Shown here: piece by piece, positions 34,589 to 45,865 of the stretch
Layout of the letters: every line of letters starts with the position of its first letter
Position numbering within the stretch: the first letter of the stretch is position 1
Source: Ignelater luminosus
Taxonomy: Eukaryota; Arthropoda; Insecta; Coleoptera; Elateridae
Assembly (NCBI GenBank): GCA_011009095.1
Contig: VTPC01091015.1
Location: 31,282-95,281, forward strand
Direction of reading: 5' to 3'
Length of the DNA stretch: 64,000 nt
The notes under the pieces: model-generated
What the model was told of the DNA's origin: nothing
The model's input: only the letters and a program-made list of their open reading frames with translations
The model's database searches: none
Program-made: the position numbers and the translations under genes

Positions 34589-36740
34589 ATGTCTGCTAAC
34601 GTACTTAAAACTAGAAATTTGTTAAAGTGTCCTGTGTTTAGTGAACCAAAACAATTAACTATTTAGACAATCGTGTATTGCCAACATACGAAAATGTTAT
34701 GAAACATTATTTATGGGTTCAATTTAACTTAAAATCTGACAACTGGAATTGGGAATCTACTGTTTTTGAAATATCGCAGGTTGTTGATGAAATTAAAAAT
34801 ATATGGCTCATAGGCTTCAATTTCAACGGTTTCTGATACACGAATCGTAAAAAAGATCAGACATTATCATGGCAAATGTTGAAATTTAAAGAAAAGTCTT
34901 AAGAGTAGAAAGAATAATCCCACATTTAATATAAAATTGCAAAATTTTAGGCAATCGGCAAAGCAACTTTTTGATCTAAGCTCCTGTAAGTGCAAAGACT
35001 TTTCTTTGTGTAAATGCACCAAAGTTTTTCGTGTACCAGAACAAAAACGCAACTTTCTCAAAGACCAAAAGAATAAAAGGATGGTGGTAATAGGATCAAT
35101 AGATATAAAAACTTCAAAGAAAATGATGTGCAGCGCCGAAAAACGGGAAAAAGAATTATCAAAGAAGGAAAAAATATTTTAAAACAAGAAAGTAACGTTT
35201 TGATGGCTGATTCGCCATCTGAAGAAGATAGCCTGGAAGATATCCGTACAATCGGTTGTTCTACTAATCCTGAATTTGACAATCAGCCGTCTACCTCAAC
35301 TAACAGCGGAACTAAAAAGAAAAAACGAGCTTAAAGATTTCATCTAGCTGTACTTGCTTTGGCAGTTGAACGAACAGAAATATCAGACAGAGCAGCCACT
35401 ATTATTGCAAACGCCACTTTAGAAGACGTGGGTCTTATTTCTGATGATAATAAAGAAGAGGTAATTGACAGAATTGCTTTAAGAATGCAAAAAGAAAAGC
35501 AAAGAAAGAATTTGAAACAGCACAAAAGACGACATGACATAAGTTTCGAGAGTTTTTATTTCGACGGCAGAAAAGAACTATTAGAACTAAAGCAAAGGGA
35601 AAGAAAGTATATTGAAAGTTGATTGGGTGCGATGAAGCTGCCGTAAACACAGGACGTAAATTGTAGTTATCAAAATATTGGAAACAAGATTAAAAAAACC
35701 CTTACAATGGATAATTTGCTTACTACATGCAAATGAGCTTCCTTTCAGCCACTTATTTGAACAACTCAATGGGCAAACTACGGGTCCTAAAGGATTCTCT
35801 GGGCCAATAGGGAAACAACTTGAAAAATTTGATATGGAAATTATGAATTATAACAAAATTGAATCGCAGCTGCCACAAGTTAATTTTAAGGGTTTAAGTA
35901 CGGACCAGAAGTACTTGTTCGAAATTTGTCAAGCGGAATATTTCCCCAAGACTTAGCGAAAAGGAACTCTGGAAAAATCGCCCACTGTCGTTGGTTAACA
36001 ACAGCAAACAGAATTTTACATTTATATGTGTCCTGTAAAGTTCCTCCTCCAAATTTACAGGTTCTTGCCAAATATGTTAATTAAATTTATAGTCGTTTGT
36101 GGTTCAACATTAAAATAATACTTTCTTGCAAGAATGGATCTATTTATTTGTGGGAAACGATTAAACGTTCCAGATTCCTCAAAATGAGTACAGACATCAT
36201 CAATCCAGTCATTCAAAGAAATGCCTTTTTTGGTAATCATGAAAATATACTTTTGGCAATGATAACGATTTCCGGCGACATATTAGAGAAATTGGGCTTA
36301 GGAAGATACTTGCGGCTAGATACAAGCCTAATAAAAGTATTAGGAAATTTGAAATTCCCCCCCTTAACTTTGAAGCGTCTGAGTATATAAATTTAATAAA
36401 TTGGAATGATTGTAAACTGACGGATCCTCCTGTCTTGTGAGACTTATCTGGCGAAGAAGTAAAAAATATGGTACAAACCGGGGAAGCACCTGATCTTCCA
36501 TGTTTTGCCTGTCAGGCAGTAAAAAGATGCGTCAAGATTGTGGTGGAAGCCGCGTCAGTCGTGTCTGGATCTGGAACTAGAGATGGTTAAAGTCTTGCAA
36601 TGTTATGCCAAAGTTTAACACTAAAAAAGACTATAAACCCGTAGGTTGAATAGCTACTATAACAAATGGTGGGAGGAAGGGTGGAAGTCGATACGCAGCC
36701 ACCTCCTCGTGGTGACTTCTGGTTAGGGCAGTATTTGCTT
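34589..36740 (+). pseudogene. Broken copy of an unclassified multicopy arthropod protein family
   Basis: Starts MSANVLKTRNLLKCPVFSEP and continues in shifting frames: ASISTVSDTRIVKKIRHYHG; LFDLSSCKCKDFSLCKC, a Cys-rich motif; DRAATIIANATLEDVGLISD; FESFYFDGRKE; GCDEAAVNTGRK; LQWIICLLHANELPFSHLF; FSGPIGKQLEKF; LSTDQKYLFEIC; a WLTTANRILHLY-like segment; MWFNIKI; VIQRNAFFGNHENILLAMI; CFACQAVKRCVKIVVEA; and a final MPKFNTKKDYKP-like piece (about 36600-36640). From memory, the same order of motifs recurs in uncharacterised multicopy proteins of many arthropods and cnidarians. The copy number suggests a DNA transposon, but I know no accepted class. A deletion lies before GCDEAAVNTG, and there are at least eight stops or shifts. 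The GCDGxxVNTG-like motif resembles the second Asp region of RNase-H-fold transposases (inference). Confidence 0.7.
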
Positions 36741-39021
36741 AATATATAAGCAAATATGAGCTAAAAGTTGCGTTTTTTACTTTTAGTTACTTTATATTCA
36801 AATTGGTAGTTTAGGCATTCAAAAAGGAAAACAAATTTTACTATTACACATGAAAACAAAAAAGTTTAATTTCACCGTATGGTTAAGTTCCACTCTAATG
36901 GGCATTGGCCACTTTTACCTTAAAATTTATTGCTGTATTGCAACAAATGTAGTGTTTGCTATTACAGGCATGAAAAGGTTTTCTCTTCTTCTTGGACAGC
37001 CAATCATTTTGAGCGCAATTAGCCTTTGAATTTAAATTAATAATAAATAAATGTGCTTTGGGATTTTCTAAAATCTCGACAAAATTATTTAAAGAGGGCT
37101 TGAACGGGCCATGCCTAAAACTGTTCAGAATCTTGTTTCTGTATTCGCTTATCATCATCATTAAAAAACTAGTATAGTCAAATTTGTCAAACCAACATCT
37201 TTCCTGGGAGTAAGAAAGTAACCAAACTCAGTTTACTCTAAACGTTTTTAGTGAGAATTCTTACAGGTAACTGTAATGTAAAAGATGCAGTATTTGTTTT
37301 GTGGCAGCATCGTAGACAAGTAGAGAAAGAAAAACATCCTTTAATTTCAGTCTAAGCAATTCTAAGTGAATATTTGTTAGACTTCAGTAAGAAATATGAT
37401 TTGAGTTTCAACTTCTTGATTGTACATGATAGATGACTAGAGTCAAAACTGATACTGGTTCAGTTAAATCACAGTTTCACCTGCGTCACCATGCAGCTGC
37501 ACGGTCATAAATACATTAATGATGGTTATCAATCTGGATAATTCATGTTTATCATAAAACTAAGAGCTATGTCGAGGTTCCACATATTTCTTCATTGTGT
37601 ATACTAATTTCCTAATAAGTTGAATTCAATGCTGAACGCTGAACTTACTCAAAGCTTCTTCAAGACGGAGTTGTAACTACTTTAACATTTAGATTTAACG
37701 ATTTTTCAACTTATCATTGTAAGTTGTAGTGTTTGTAGATTACAGCACTCAGTATTTAATGAAAGCATATTTTCAGTGAAAAATGCAATAAATAGATTTC
37801 AATCAATTTTTAAAACATTCTAGGTGTTTATTAAACTATAAATTTTTATTTCCAGTTCTTATCGGACAGTAAAAATAGATTGAGATCGTAAACACTATTA
37901 TTTTTAAATTTTTTGTTTATTTTTTAAAATCAAATATTAAATTTGATATAGGAATTAGAGTATTTTGTCGATATTCGAGTTTCTTAATAGTATATTAGAA
38001 AAATGAATTTTAGTTTTGCTCCCATTTTAAAATAATGGTAACAATAATCAAATATCATTTCTGAGCATCACAATAATAGAATGATCAGAAACAGAGATAA
38101 TTCTAAACCATATAAATGATATAACCAAATGACGACGTAAATAATTAATATACTTCAAGCTCAAAATATACAGTTTACGTTTTTAACTTCATCAAATTGT
38201 GTCCGTTGGATAGGAATGTCACTAAAAGCAATTGCATTAAAGTTCAAAGAGAACACATCACAGAGTGAGGAAGAGAGAGATCTGCTCATTTATGTATATG
38301 TACACCCACACATGCATACACAGGTTCCGTTACTGCTAAATGTGTCTATGGCTATTTACTAAACACTTCTAAAATCATTGACCTGTTATATTAAACTAGC
38401 TCTTAAACGAAGAGTTAATATTAATTTAGGGTGTGACTACTAACACTTGCTATTATGTTAGTTAATCTAATTTAGATTTATAAAGGTTAGCCCTCAGGTT
38501 ATTTTATAAACATGCAACTATTTACATTAACATTACTTACCACTTATATATAGCATGTAATATACTATGTATAACCCCTTTAAAATTTACGCATCAAACT
38601 AGCAATTTCAAGGTAGAGACTTAATTTTAATATTTACAGAAACGATTAGATGAGAAAGTATACAACTTTGGAAACTTAAAGGTCATACTTATTTGGCAAC
38701 TTCGAAAACTTATTAGATACGTGGACTGTATATTGTATACACATATGACAATTAATAAGTTAAAGGCACGTGCGTGACCATTATGACAAAGTTTCAAGTT
38801 TGCTCTGTGCTTCCATATATATGGGCATTTAAACAATTACAACCATAAACAACTTTGGTATATAGTAACATGAGCACGACGCGTACTTACAACAGTATTT
38901 GGGTAACGCAAGCAATAGTTTAGGTCGAGTTTTAGGTCAAAGTTGAGTGGCGCATACAGGAAACAAACATCCCCTTTGAGAAGATCCTTGTCGGGTTACA
39001 AATACAAACATGAACGATGTG
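36741..39021. other. AT-rich non-coding stretch
   Basis: No supported gene. The minus open frame at 36895-37161 has no recognisable motif. Confidence 0.4.
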
Positions 39022-39140
39022 TATAAAATAGAGCTTTCTTGCACGCTACACATTCAACGATTTGATCGAACAGCGTTGTACATTGTATAAGAAAGAAGTG
39101 GAGATCTTTTGAATTTGAAAGTTGTTTGCTTATTTGGAAG
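39022..39140 (+). promoter_or_regulatory. Putative core promoter with first exon
   Basis: TATAAAA at 39022-39028 is followed about 30 bases later by CATTCAACG, a weak initiator. The GTACGT at 39141, after TTGGAAG, is a good splice donor, which would give an untranslated first exon of roughly 90 bases on the plus strand. No coding exon downstream was recognised, so this is only a shape match. Confidence 0.3.
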
Positions 39141-42100
39141 GTACGTGTTTGTTACAACGCAAGAAGACGAAAATTCATTTTCATAAAATTACTATTTTCA
39201 TCTTTTGTTGTTTGTTGGATGTGAACTTACGCAGATTGAAAAAAGATTATGTAATTGAATGTAAACAGCAAGGAAAACTTACTTCATACATACACATTTA
39301 AAAACAAATTTTGAAAAACGATTAAATGAGAACCCCGTGCTGCACAAACTGATTTTTATTAGCTAATCAGGTTTCTCAAATCACGACTTAGCTCTGTATC
39401 TTTCTAATCTTATTTATGTCCTCATGGAACTTCAAATGGTCTTTATCTCTCACTTACCGCAAACTACTTGGATATTGCTTCCTTAGAAATTCTCAATAAA
39501 CATAAGAAACAGAAAGTTACCGTTCTTGGTGTTTAAGGAGATTTTAAGGCCATTTACATTTACAAGTCCTTCAAGCGTTACAATTCTTGGAAGTAATGTA
39601 CTGTAAGAAACCACCGTGTGCATAGGAATGCTCCAATTAATTTGCTGCTATCTTCTGAAAAGAGTACTAAACTCCAGCTTGCTTAAGACACAAGAGAAAA
39701 TTAACCAAAAGGTAACTTGAATAAATAATATTTCTTGTTCTTTTAAGAAATCTGTCAACACTGCATCATATCCCAGCAACCAAAGCAGTTCTTTTATCTA
39801 TCATCAACTTGATTCCAAAATAGTTCTTCAAAGAACCTTACATATGCACTTTGAAGAGTTTAAAAATGTCGAAAGAACTTCACACAACGGTATGTTTACT
39901 GGAAGATATAATTTTAATTATGATTGTTTCAGACCAAAAAAGCAGTATCCAAACACAATAAAATTCAGCCAGCTACTTCAAATTACAAGCTTAAGCTACC
40001 TTAACATGCGTCTTGGACATATCAATGACTACCACTGCTGAAATTGTAAACACTTGCACAACATTCTTCTCATTGAAAGGGAAGTCGAAATAGACAAAAC
40101 GTGAGAAACTGACACTTCCACAATCAATTATGTGAGATAAGATAGGCACGGACGGGTTTCGGAAGAAGTCTAAAGAAGATTTTGGCTTGGTGTGCAGATA
40201 GTTCAAGATTTATAACAACAATAATGCGTGACCTTATAAATGTCATTCCACCTTCAAGTGCTGCCAAAAAGTAGAGCAGTACGATCAACTAAATTATTCA
40301 TCAAGTCATCATTCAGTGAAAATCTGGTAATCTTTGGCGCTGTCTTCAAAAATGGAGTATTAGCTACTTCTTCATCAAGCCTAAGCGTGGGAGATCTAGG
40401 TGACATGCGTTTAAAGAATGAAGAATCTCAATTGAATCTTTCTCTATTAACAAAGCTTTTCTTCATGCATTAAATTATGATGCTCTAGGCTTTTGAGTTG
40501 GCTCTGATCCTGAACAAGCTACACTTCGTCTATGAGGTGTGCACTTGTGACACTTCAAGTCGTCCAGAACAAGGCTTCGGAGCCATGTGCGCAGAGCAAA
40601 GTTTTAATTACATCGTTTTCTAATTCTGCTGGTGAGAATTCTTTTCATAAATTAAACGTTGTTCTAATCCACTTATAGACTGTGAACAGACTTTGAACCT
40701 TACCAACATGGACAGCAAGATTCAATCAAAGAACAACCTGAAATTATAGTAGGTGGTTATCCTTCCGACTATGGTGTGCACAGAGACGACCTCCTTCATT
40801 TCAATTTAGAGCTTGCACTTGCATGACGAAGATGTGGAGTTAGTCAGGAATTAATCAAGATCTCCATCAAATGCAGTATATAATTTGCTCCTGGGTCATA
40901 GTGATCTGTTAATTAGTGAGTTATGAGGCTAAAAAACTAAAAGCCTCCGTCAGGATATGCCTTGTATTAAAATGCATGTTTATATTAAAACATGTTCTGA
41001 TAATCAACCTTGAGAATTGAGATACGTATATATTTTTGTATTCGTTTGGTAACAAGAAATCTTCTTAATGTGACTGTTTTATTATATTTGAGTGTTGAAA
41101 TTGTATATTCATTTGTGTGATAAATACGTTTCTGCCCGCCGAATCGTATAGAAGGGCTAAGCAAATCCATTTTCTATGTTAAGAAGATATTCTGCTGGCA
41201 CAAGATACATTTTGATAAAGGTTGGGTATAGTCGTGGGGTGTGGGAAGAATTGGCGTGATGTGTGTTGCGACGGTTTAAGACCAAAAAAGCGCGAGCTCG
41301 TATTGACACTACAGCTTTTAGATGTACCGAGAGATCTGTCTTGGTTTTTGTGTTTAAAATTTGCCATTGATGAGGTGCTTTTAGAAGTGAAATATTTTCT
41401 TGTGATATACTTTATCAGATTTTAACATCTGAGTTTGGATCAAAATTGATATTGCTACAAATCTCAGGGGCATATAATCTTATTTATACTTATTTCAAAA
41501 ATGAATTACTTTACTTAACTTTTATGATTTGAAGTGTTACTTCATTATTATTATTATTATTATTAAACAAAGAAAAAGAATAGTAACTTTTAGGATAGAC
41601 GTCAAGCCTCTAAACCATTATATCTTCAAAATAATCAATTCTTCTAGCACCAAGAACACCAGATTGTGGTACCGCGGGACCATAGAAATCATCAAGCCTG
41701 GGTGGCTGAATAGTGAAACAACCAAATTGAAGTATAACTTGAGGTAGAAACAAGACCTATGGAGAAAAATTGTGCATATTAGGAAAAACAAACAAATCAA
41801 ATTGTCATTATACTTGATACATAACTGAAAACAGTTTCTTTGATAAAAATAAAAGTTTTTCATAATGCTCTTTTCCAGAAAAACTAAATCTAATACAATC
41901 TTGACCATTTTTCTACATTCGATACATTTTTTAGTTTTAAAGTCCTAATTGTAACAAGATATAATTAGTACTTACACGTGTAGAAATTACATTATTAGAT
42001 ATGTAGGTACTAAATTACAAGCAATTGCTTTAAAAGAACATTTCGAATTGATGCTTTCAGCAAAATATTTATGACTTCTACTATGGTTATATCCTAGAAA

Positions 42101-42186
42101 TTTCCTAACTGCTCTAAAAAAACTACCACTTTTGGAAGAAATATAATGTTAAACCATACTTTGATCACATCCACTTTAATAAGTAC
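39141..42186. other. Mostly non-coding stretch with a trinucleotide microsatellite
   Basis: No gene is recognised. (ATT)n at 41544-41565 is a short microsatellite. The plus open frame at 40240-40473 and the minus stretch near 41620-41760 read as plausible peptides but have no known motif or clear splice sites. On the minus strand this is where later exons of the lipase gene should lie, but none could be identified. Confidence 0.35.
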
Positions 42187-42354
42187 CTCCATTTACGTAA
42201 TAATCCGCATGTCCTAAGCTTTCAACTAGACGAAGACTACCTCGAATAAAACCACTAGCATCGGTATGTATTACATCTACATAAACTGCTGCGGCGCGAT
42301 CTAATCGTAGGGAAGGCTTTGCTTTGGCAAAATGCGGTTCTGCTGGATCCATTC
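42187..42354 (-). CDS. Pancreatic-lipase-family exon (catalytic Asp and following loop)
   Basis: Codes for GMDPAEPHF, then RLDRAAAVYVDVIHTDAS, then SLRLVESLGHADYYVNGG. This matches the lipase/phospholipase A1 segment G-x-DPAxPxF...RLD...FVDVIHTD...GHxDFYPNGG. The Asp of GMDPAEP is the triad Asp of this alpha/beta-hydrolase family. The exon is bounded by an AG acceptor (AATAACAG before 42354) and a GTACTT donor after 42187, and its 168 bases leave split codons at both ends. The Ser exon (GxSLG) and the His exon (CSH) were not found. The exon is uninterrupted and normally spliced, so the gene may be functional; pseudogene status cannot be excluded. Members are secreted lipid-degrading enzymes. 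Confidence 0.85.
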
Positions 42355-42779
42355 CTGTTATTCAAATCCTATAAAGAATTATTTTTATGATAGATAAATA
42401 ATAATTTTGTAGTAGGAAAAAGGTTCTTTCTGAAGAATTGTTTATGAATCTTAGTTAAGCAAAATACCGACAAAATCAATGAGTTTTTTCAAAATTACCC
42501 ATTCGGAGTTTGTTTCTGCCATTTGATGTAATAACGTAGATCAAGATCTGGGTTAGCATAGTTGCTTTTAAACAGTTCTTTTAAGTAATAAATAAAAAAA
42601 CATATACAATCATTGAAGGAAACTGAGCAAACTTAATTAATTCGTATACAATTACAAGCTATTAGACAAAATGGATTAAAAGAACCTTAAAAATAAGAAT
42701 ACTGCCGATCTCTAACCAGAGAGTCTTCTACAGCCATAACATAAGTGGAGCTCTAAGTTCAAAAACAGCATTATCTTAG
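42355..42779. other. Intron-like AT-rich stretch
   Basis: Upstream (minus-strand) side of the lipase exon. No coding sequence was recognised. Confidence 0.4.
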
Positions 42780-43745
42780 CAAGAAGAGAAAGGAGAAAAT
42801 TAATTGCCATGGTAGCTAGAGAATATTTAAATTAAATCATGAGGTCAGAAGTGGTCCAATGGGTCGATGTCTGTTTTAGTGATTAAAGTCTTGATTAAAA
42901 TTTGCATAAAACAATATAGAAAAATCAAGCAAAGACTAATTTCCATGGTAGTTACAAAATATTCAAGTTTAATCATGAGGCGTGCTCTCGTGATTAAACT
43001 CAATTCACGATTATAATGTAAATAAAATGATACAGCGTTATATCATCTTATATAAAACAAAAATAAAAAATTCAATTGCTACAGTAGTCAGAGACTTTTT
43101 AGATTTAATCATGAGGCAAAATATGGCCCAAGGGATCCATTTCTGCTATCGTGATTAAACTCAATCTACGATTGCAGTTTAAACAAAAGGATATAACGTT
43201 CTGTAATCTTAGATAAATGTAGAAAGGGAAAAACAATTGCTATAGTAATTAGCGATTTAATAATCAGGAGAAAATATGCTCCAATGTGTCAATTTATGTT
43301 ATGGTGATTAAAACTCAACTCACGATTGTAGTTTAAATAAAACAATATAGCGTTATGTCATCTTCGATAAAAACAAATGAGAAAGGTAATTACCATAGCA
43401 GTTAGCGAGTATTAAGATTTGAACATGAGGCCTAATTGGGTCGATTTCTGCTTTTGTGATTAAACTAAACTCACGACTTCAATTTAAATGAGAAAGATGA
43501 GAAAGAATATAACTGACAAAATCGGTTTTCATGATAGTTAGAGATTATTTAGATTTAATCACATACCCCGATGGGTCGATTTCCGCTTTCGTATTTAAAT
43601 TGAAGTTATGATTAGAATTTAACCAAAATGTTTAGCTTTATATGGTACAAGAAAGAATAGAACTGTCAAAATTGGTTGTTAGAGATTATTTAGATTTAAG
43701 CATGAGGTGAAAATATTGGCACAATAAGTCGATGATTGTAATGTC
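42780..43745. repeat. Degenerate tandem array, seven copies of about 136-160 bp
   Basis: The word TTTAATCATGAGG or a close variant starts at about 42832, 42968, 43104, 43258, 43418, 43554 and 43695, giving spacings of 136, 136, 154, 160, 136 and 141. Within each unit the order is constant: AATTGCCATGGTAGTTAGAG-like, TTTAATCATGAGG, GGGTCGATTTCTGCT, GTGATTAAACTCAACTCACG, and TAAACAAAACAATATAGCGTT. Units differ from each other by perhaps 20-30 percent with indels, so the array is old. No coding frame runs through it. Confidence 0.88.
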
Positions 43746-44977
43746 ATTTTGAATTAACGCGTAAACATTCGACTTCTATCTTAATTTAATTTGGAAGTAG
43801 ATGTTTATTCCTCTCATTTCTATTATAAAATTTACATTGGTTTATTTTACTGAATAGAAATTCATTTAGTAGGACGTTTATGTTACTTTATAAAATTATA
43901 TTTCTGCGCCGAGGCCTGATATTTCATGTTTCGACAGGATTTTGCCGTCGCTAAGACCGACAAAGAGTTCCGAGGGATTATTTCTTCTTTGTGGCAGTGC
44001 GACAGTACCATTTACACTGCCGCATTGGCTTGTAAAATTCTCCCTTCCTAATAGCAGATCCCATGTATCTTACCCTTCGTTAGCGTAAAATGGGTGTGTG
44101 TTAGCTCGGGTCGTCACGTAAGAGAGTGGCCACCGCTAGGCGATGCGGCCCAAAACGGGACTTGCTCTTTGATCGTCGTCCTGTTAACATCGTTAACAAG
44201 TGCGCAAACTACTTCTTATTACGAGTTCTTTTTGTGCAATTTTAACTTTTGGGTGTTGGGAATTTTATTATGCAAGAGACGTTTTGTAAAAATTCTAGAA
44301 AAACGTAATTAAGTTCGGCTTATTAGCCGTGATAATTTTTTTATGGTGTGAGCAATTTTGTTTGCTAAGTTTGTGACCGAAAGAGTGATTTGGGATTGTG
44401 CTAGACGCGCTCTGCTTGTATAAGAGTACATGACTTCTTCAATTCATTTTTAACAATTTTGGACGTACAGAAGCCATAGTAGAATTTTATTGAGTCTTAA
44501 AGACCATTGTTTGTGTGACATCTGTAGTATTGTGGAGAATGGAGAACTAGGGTAATGTCAATCCATATTTCATTTTGGGATAAAACTTAGTTAGCAAATC
44601 GAAGTGCCTGTCGGTTGGTTTTCCGGCAAAACTGCTAGAAGTGAAGCTCTCTTTTCCCGCGCTGGATGCCGCCAAAGGAATTGTAATTTTTGTAATAATT
44701 ATTTTGTTTATACAAACTTTAATAATTTTATGCAACATTACGATCTAAAACCTCTGGGGACGGACTTAAATTAAATATTAGTTTCATTCTGCGGAGTTCT
44801 TTAGAGATAGTAACTTTAACTTAAACAAATTAAGTTATGTAATTGTATGTAAGAACATTTTTTTTTATTATTGTTGATTACCTTTTTAATTTTCAAATTA
44901 TTATTTCCAAACCGATCTTCGATTCAAACATTTTATAAGTTAGAACTCACATAGCTATGCGAATGTGTGGATAATTT
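43746..44977. other. Non-coding stretch with a GC-richer patch
   Basis: 43900-44200 is less AT-rich than its surroundings (for example CGACAAAGAGTTCCGAGGGA and GTGGCCACCGCTAGGCGATG) and might be part of a retroelement LTR or 5' region. I found neither a partner nor an open frame with a motif. Confidence 0.35.
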
Positions 44978-45105
44978 TAGTGTCCGACCGAAAGTTCGGT
45001 TTCGGTTTCGGTTTCGGTCGAGTTTCGGCAAAAAAACGGGTTTCGGTTTAGTTTCGGTTTTGGCGGCAAACCTGCCGAAACTACGACCGAAACCGAAACT
45101 CCATT
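44978..45105. repeat. Left terminal and subterminal TTTCGG repeats
   Basis: After the terminal repeat there are about a dozen copies of TTTCGG, or its inverse CCGAAA, within 125 bases, several directly in tandem (GGTTTCGGTTTCGGTTTCGG). Short subterminal repeats are typical transposase-binding sites of hAT elements. The minus-strand open frame at 44933-45154 (Arg/Asn repeats) is a by-product of this repeat. Confidence 0.85.
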
Positions 45106-45865
45106 CGGGAGTTCTCGCGCTGTGATCGGTCATGTTCGGCGCGTTGAATTCCATCCAAGCGACGACGATATTTTGCCGCGTCTACGTGCCTAAGCATGTC
45201 GTGACTGGCTCGTGTTTGCAGTTCGTTTTGTTTGATGTGAGTTTTCGTGTGATTTATTTTGAATTCGGTAAGTTTTATCACGTGATATAGCATAAGAGTA
45301 GATAGTAAACGTCAAAAAATAATTCAATATAACAAACTAATACATAGGTTATAGTAGAATCAAGTTTAACCTAACTATCTAAATATTTTTTTGGTTAATT
45401 TAACCCTCTCGCTAATGCTACCTCGCTTACCTAAACAAACATTAGTTACTTACTATAGTCAACTATAGTGCATTATTAGTAGTGATAATATTATGGATTC
45501 AAAGTTTCAAAGTTCATTTTAATACTTATTACCAAGGTATCCAAGTGGCAAGTACAGTTAGTACTTACCTACGTAGGTACCTAATTGTTTTTTTTTTGTA
45601 AAATTAACACACTTATAATTAAATGAGTAGGTAATTACATAGATACCTAGGATCCGTATATTAAAATTAATATTTCATTACTGTTTTTCGATTTAAAACC
45701 TTATTACCTACCCCCAAACTAAAATCGAATGCAATAAAATTTATAATAGTCAACGAATATAAATATCTACCTAAATTTAAAATGCATTAAGTATCTACTG
45801 ATTACACCTAATAGAGAATCTTTCTTTTGTTGTAGTATTCTTCAATCATCGATAATGAAAAGACA

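Noticed and set aside
39915-41295. AGACCAAAAAAGC shared by 39928 and 41277
   Set aside because: Thirteen A-rich bases without flanking similarity; not enough for a repeat.
41618-41760. Minus-strand peptide-like segment considered as the next lipase exon
   Set aside because: No Cys/His lipase motif, no clear acceptor, and the sequence does not follow the known order after the NGG motif.
44933-45293. Minus-strand open frames with Arg/Asn and Lys/Pro repeats
   Set aside because: They are translations of the hAT subterminal TTTCGG repeats.
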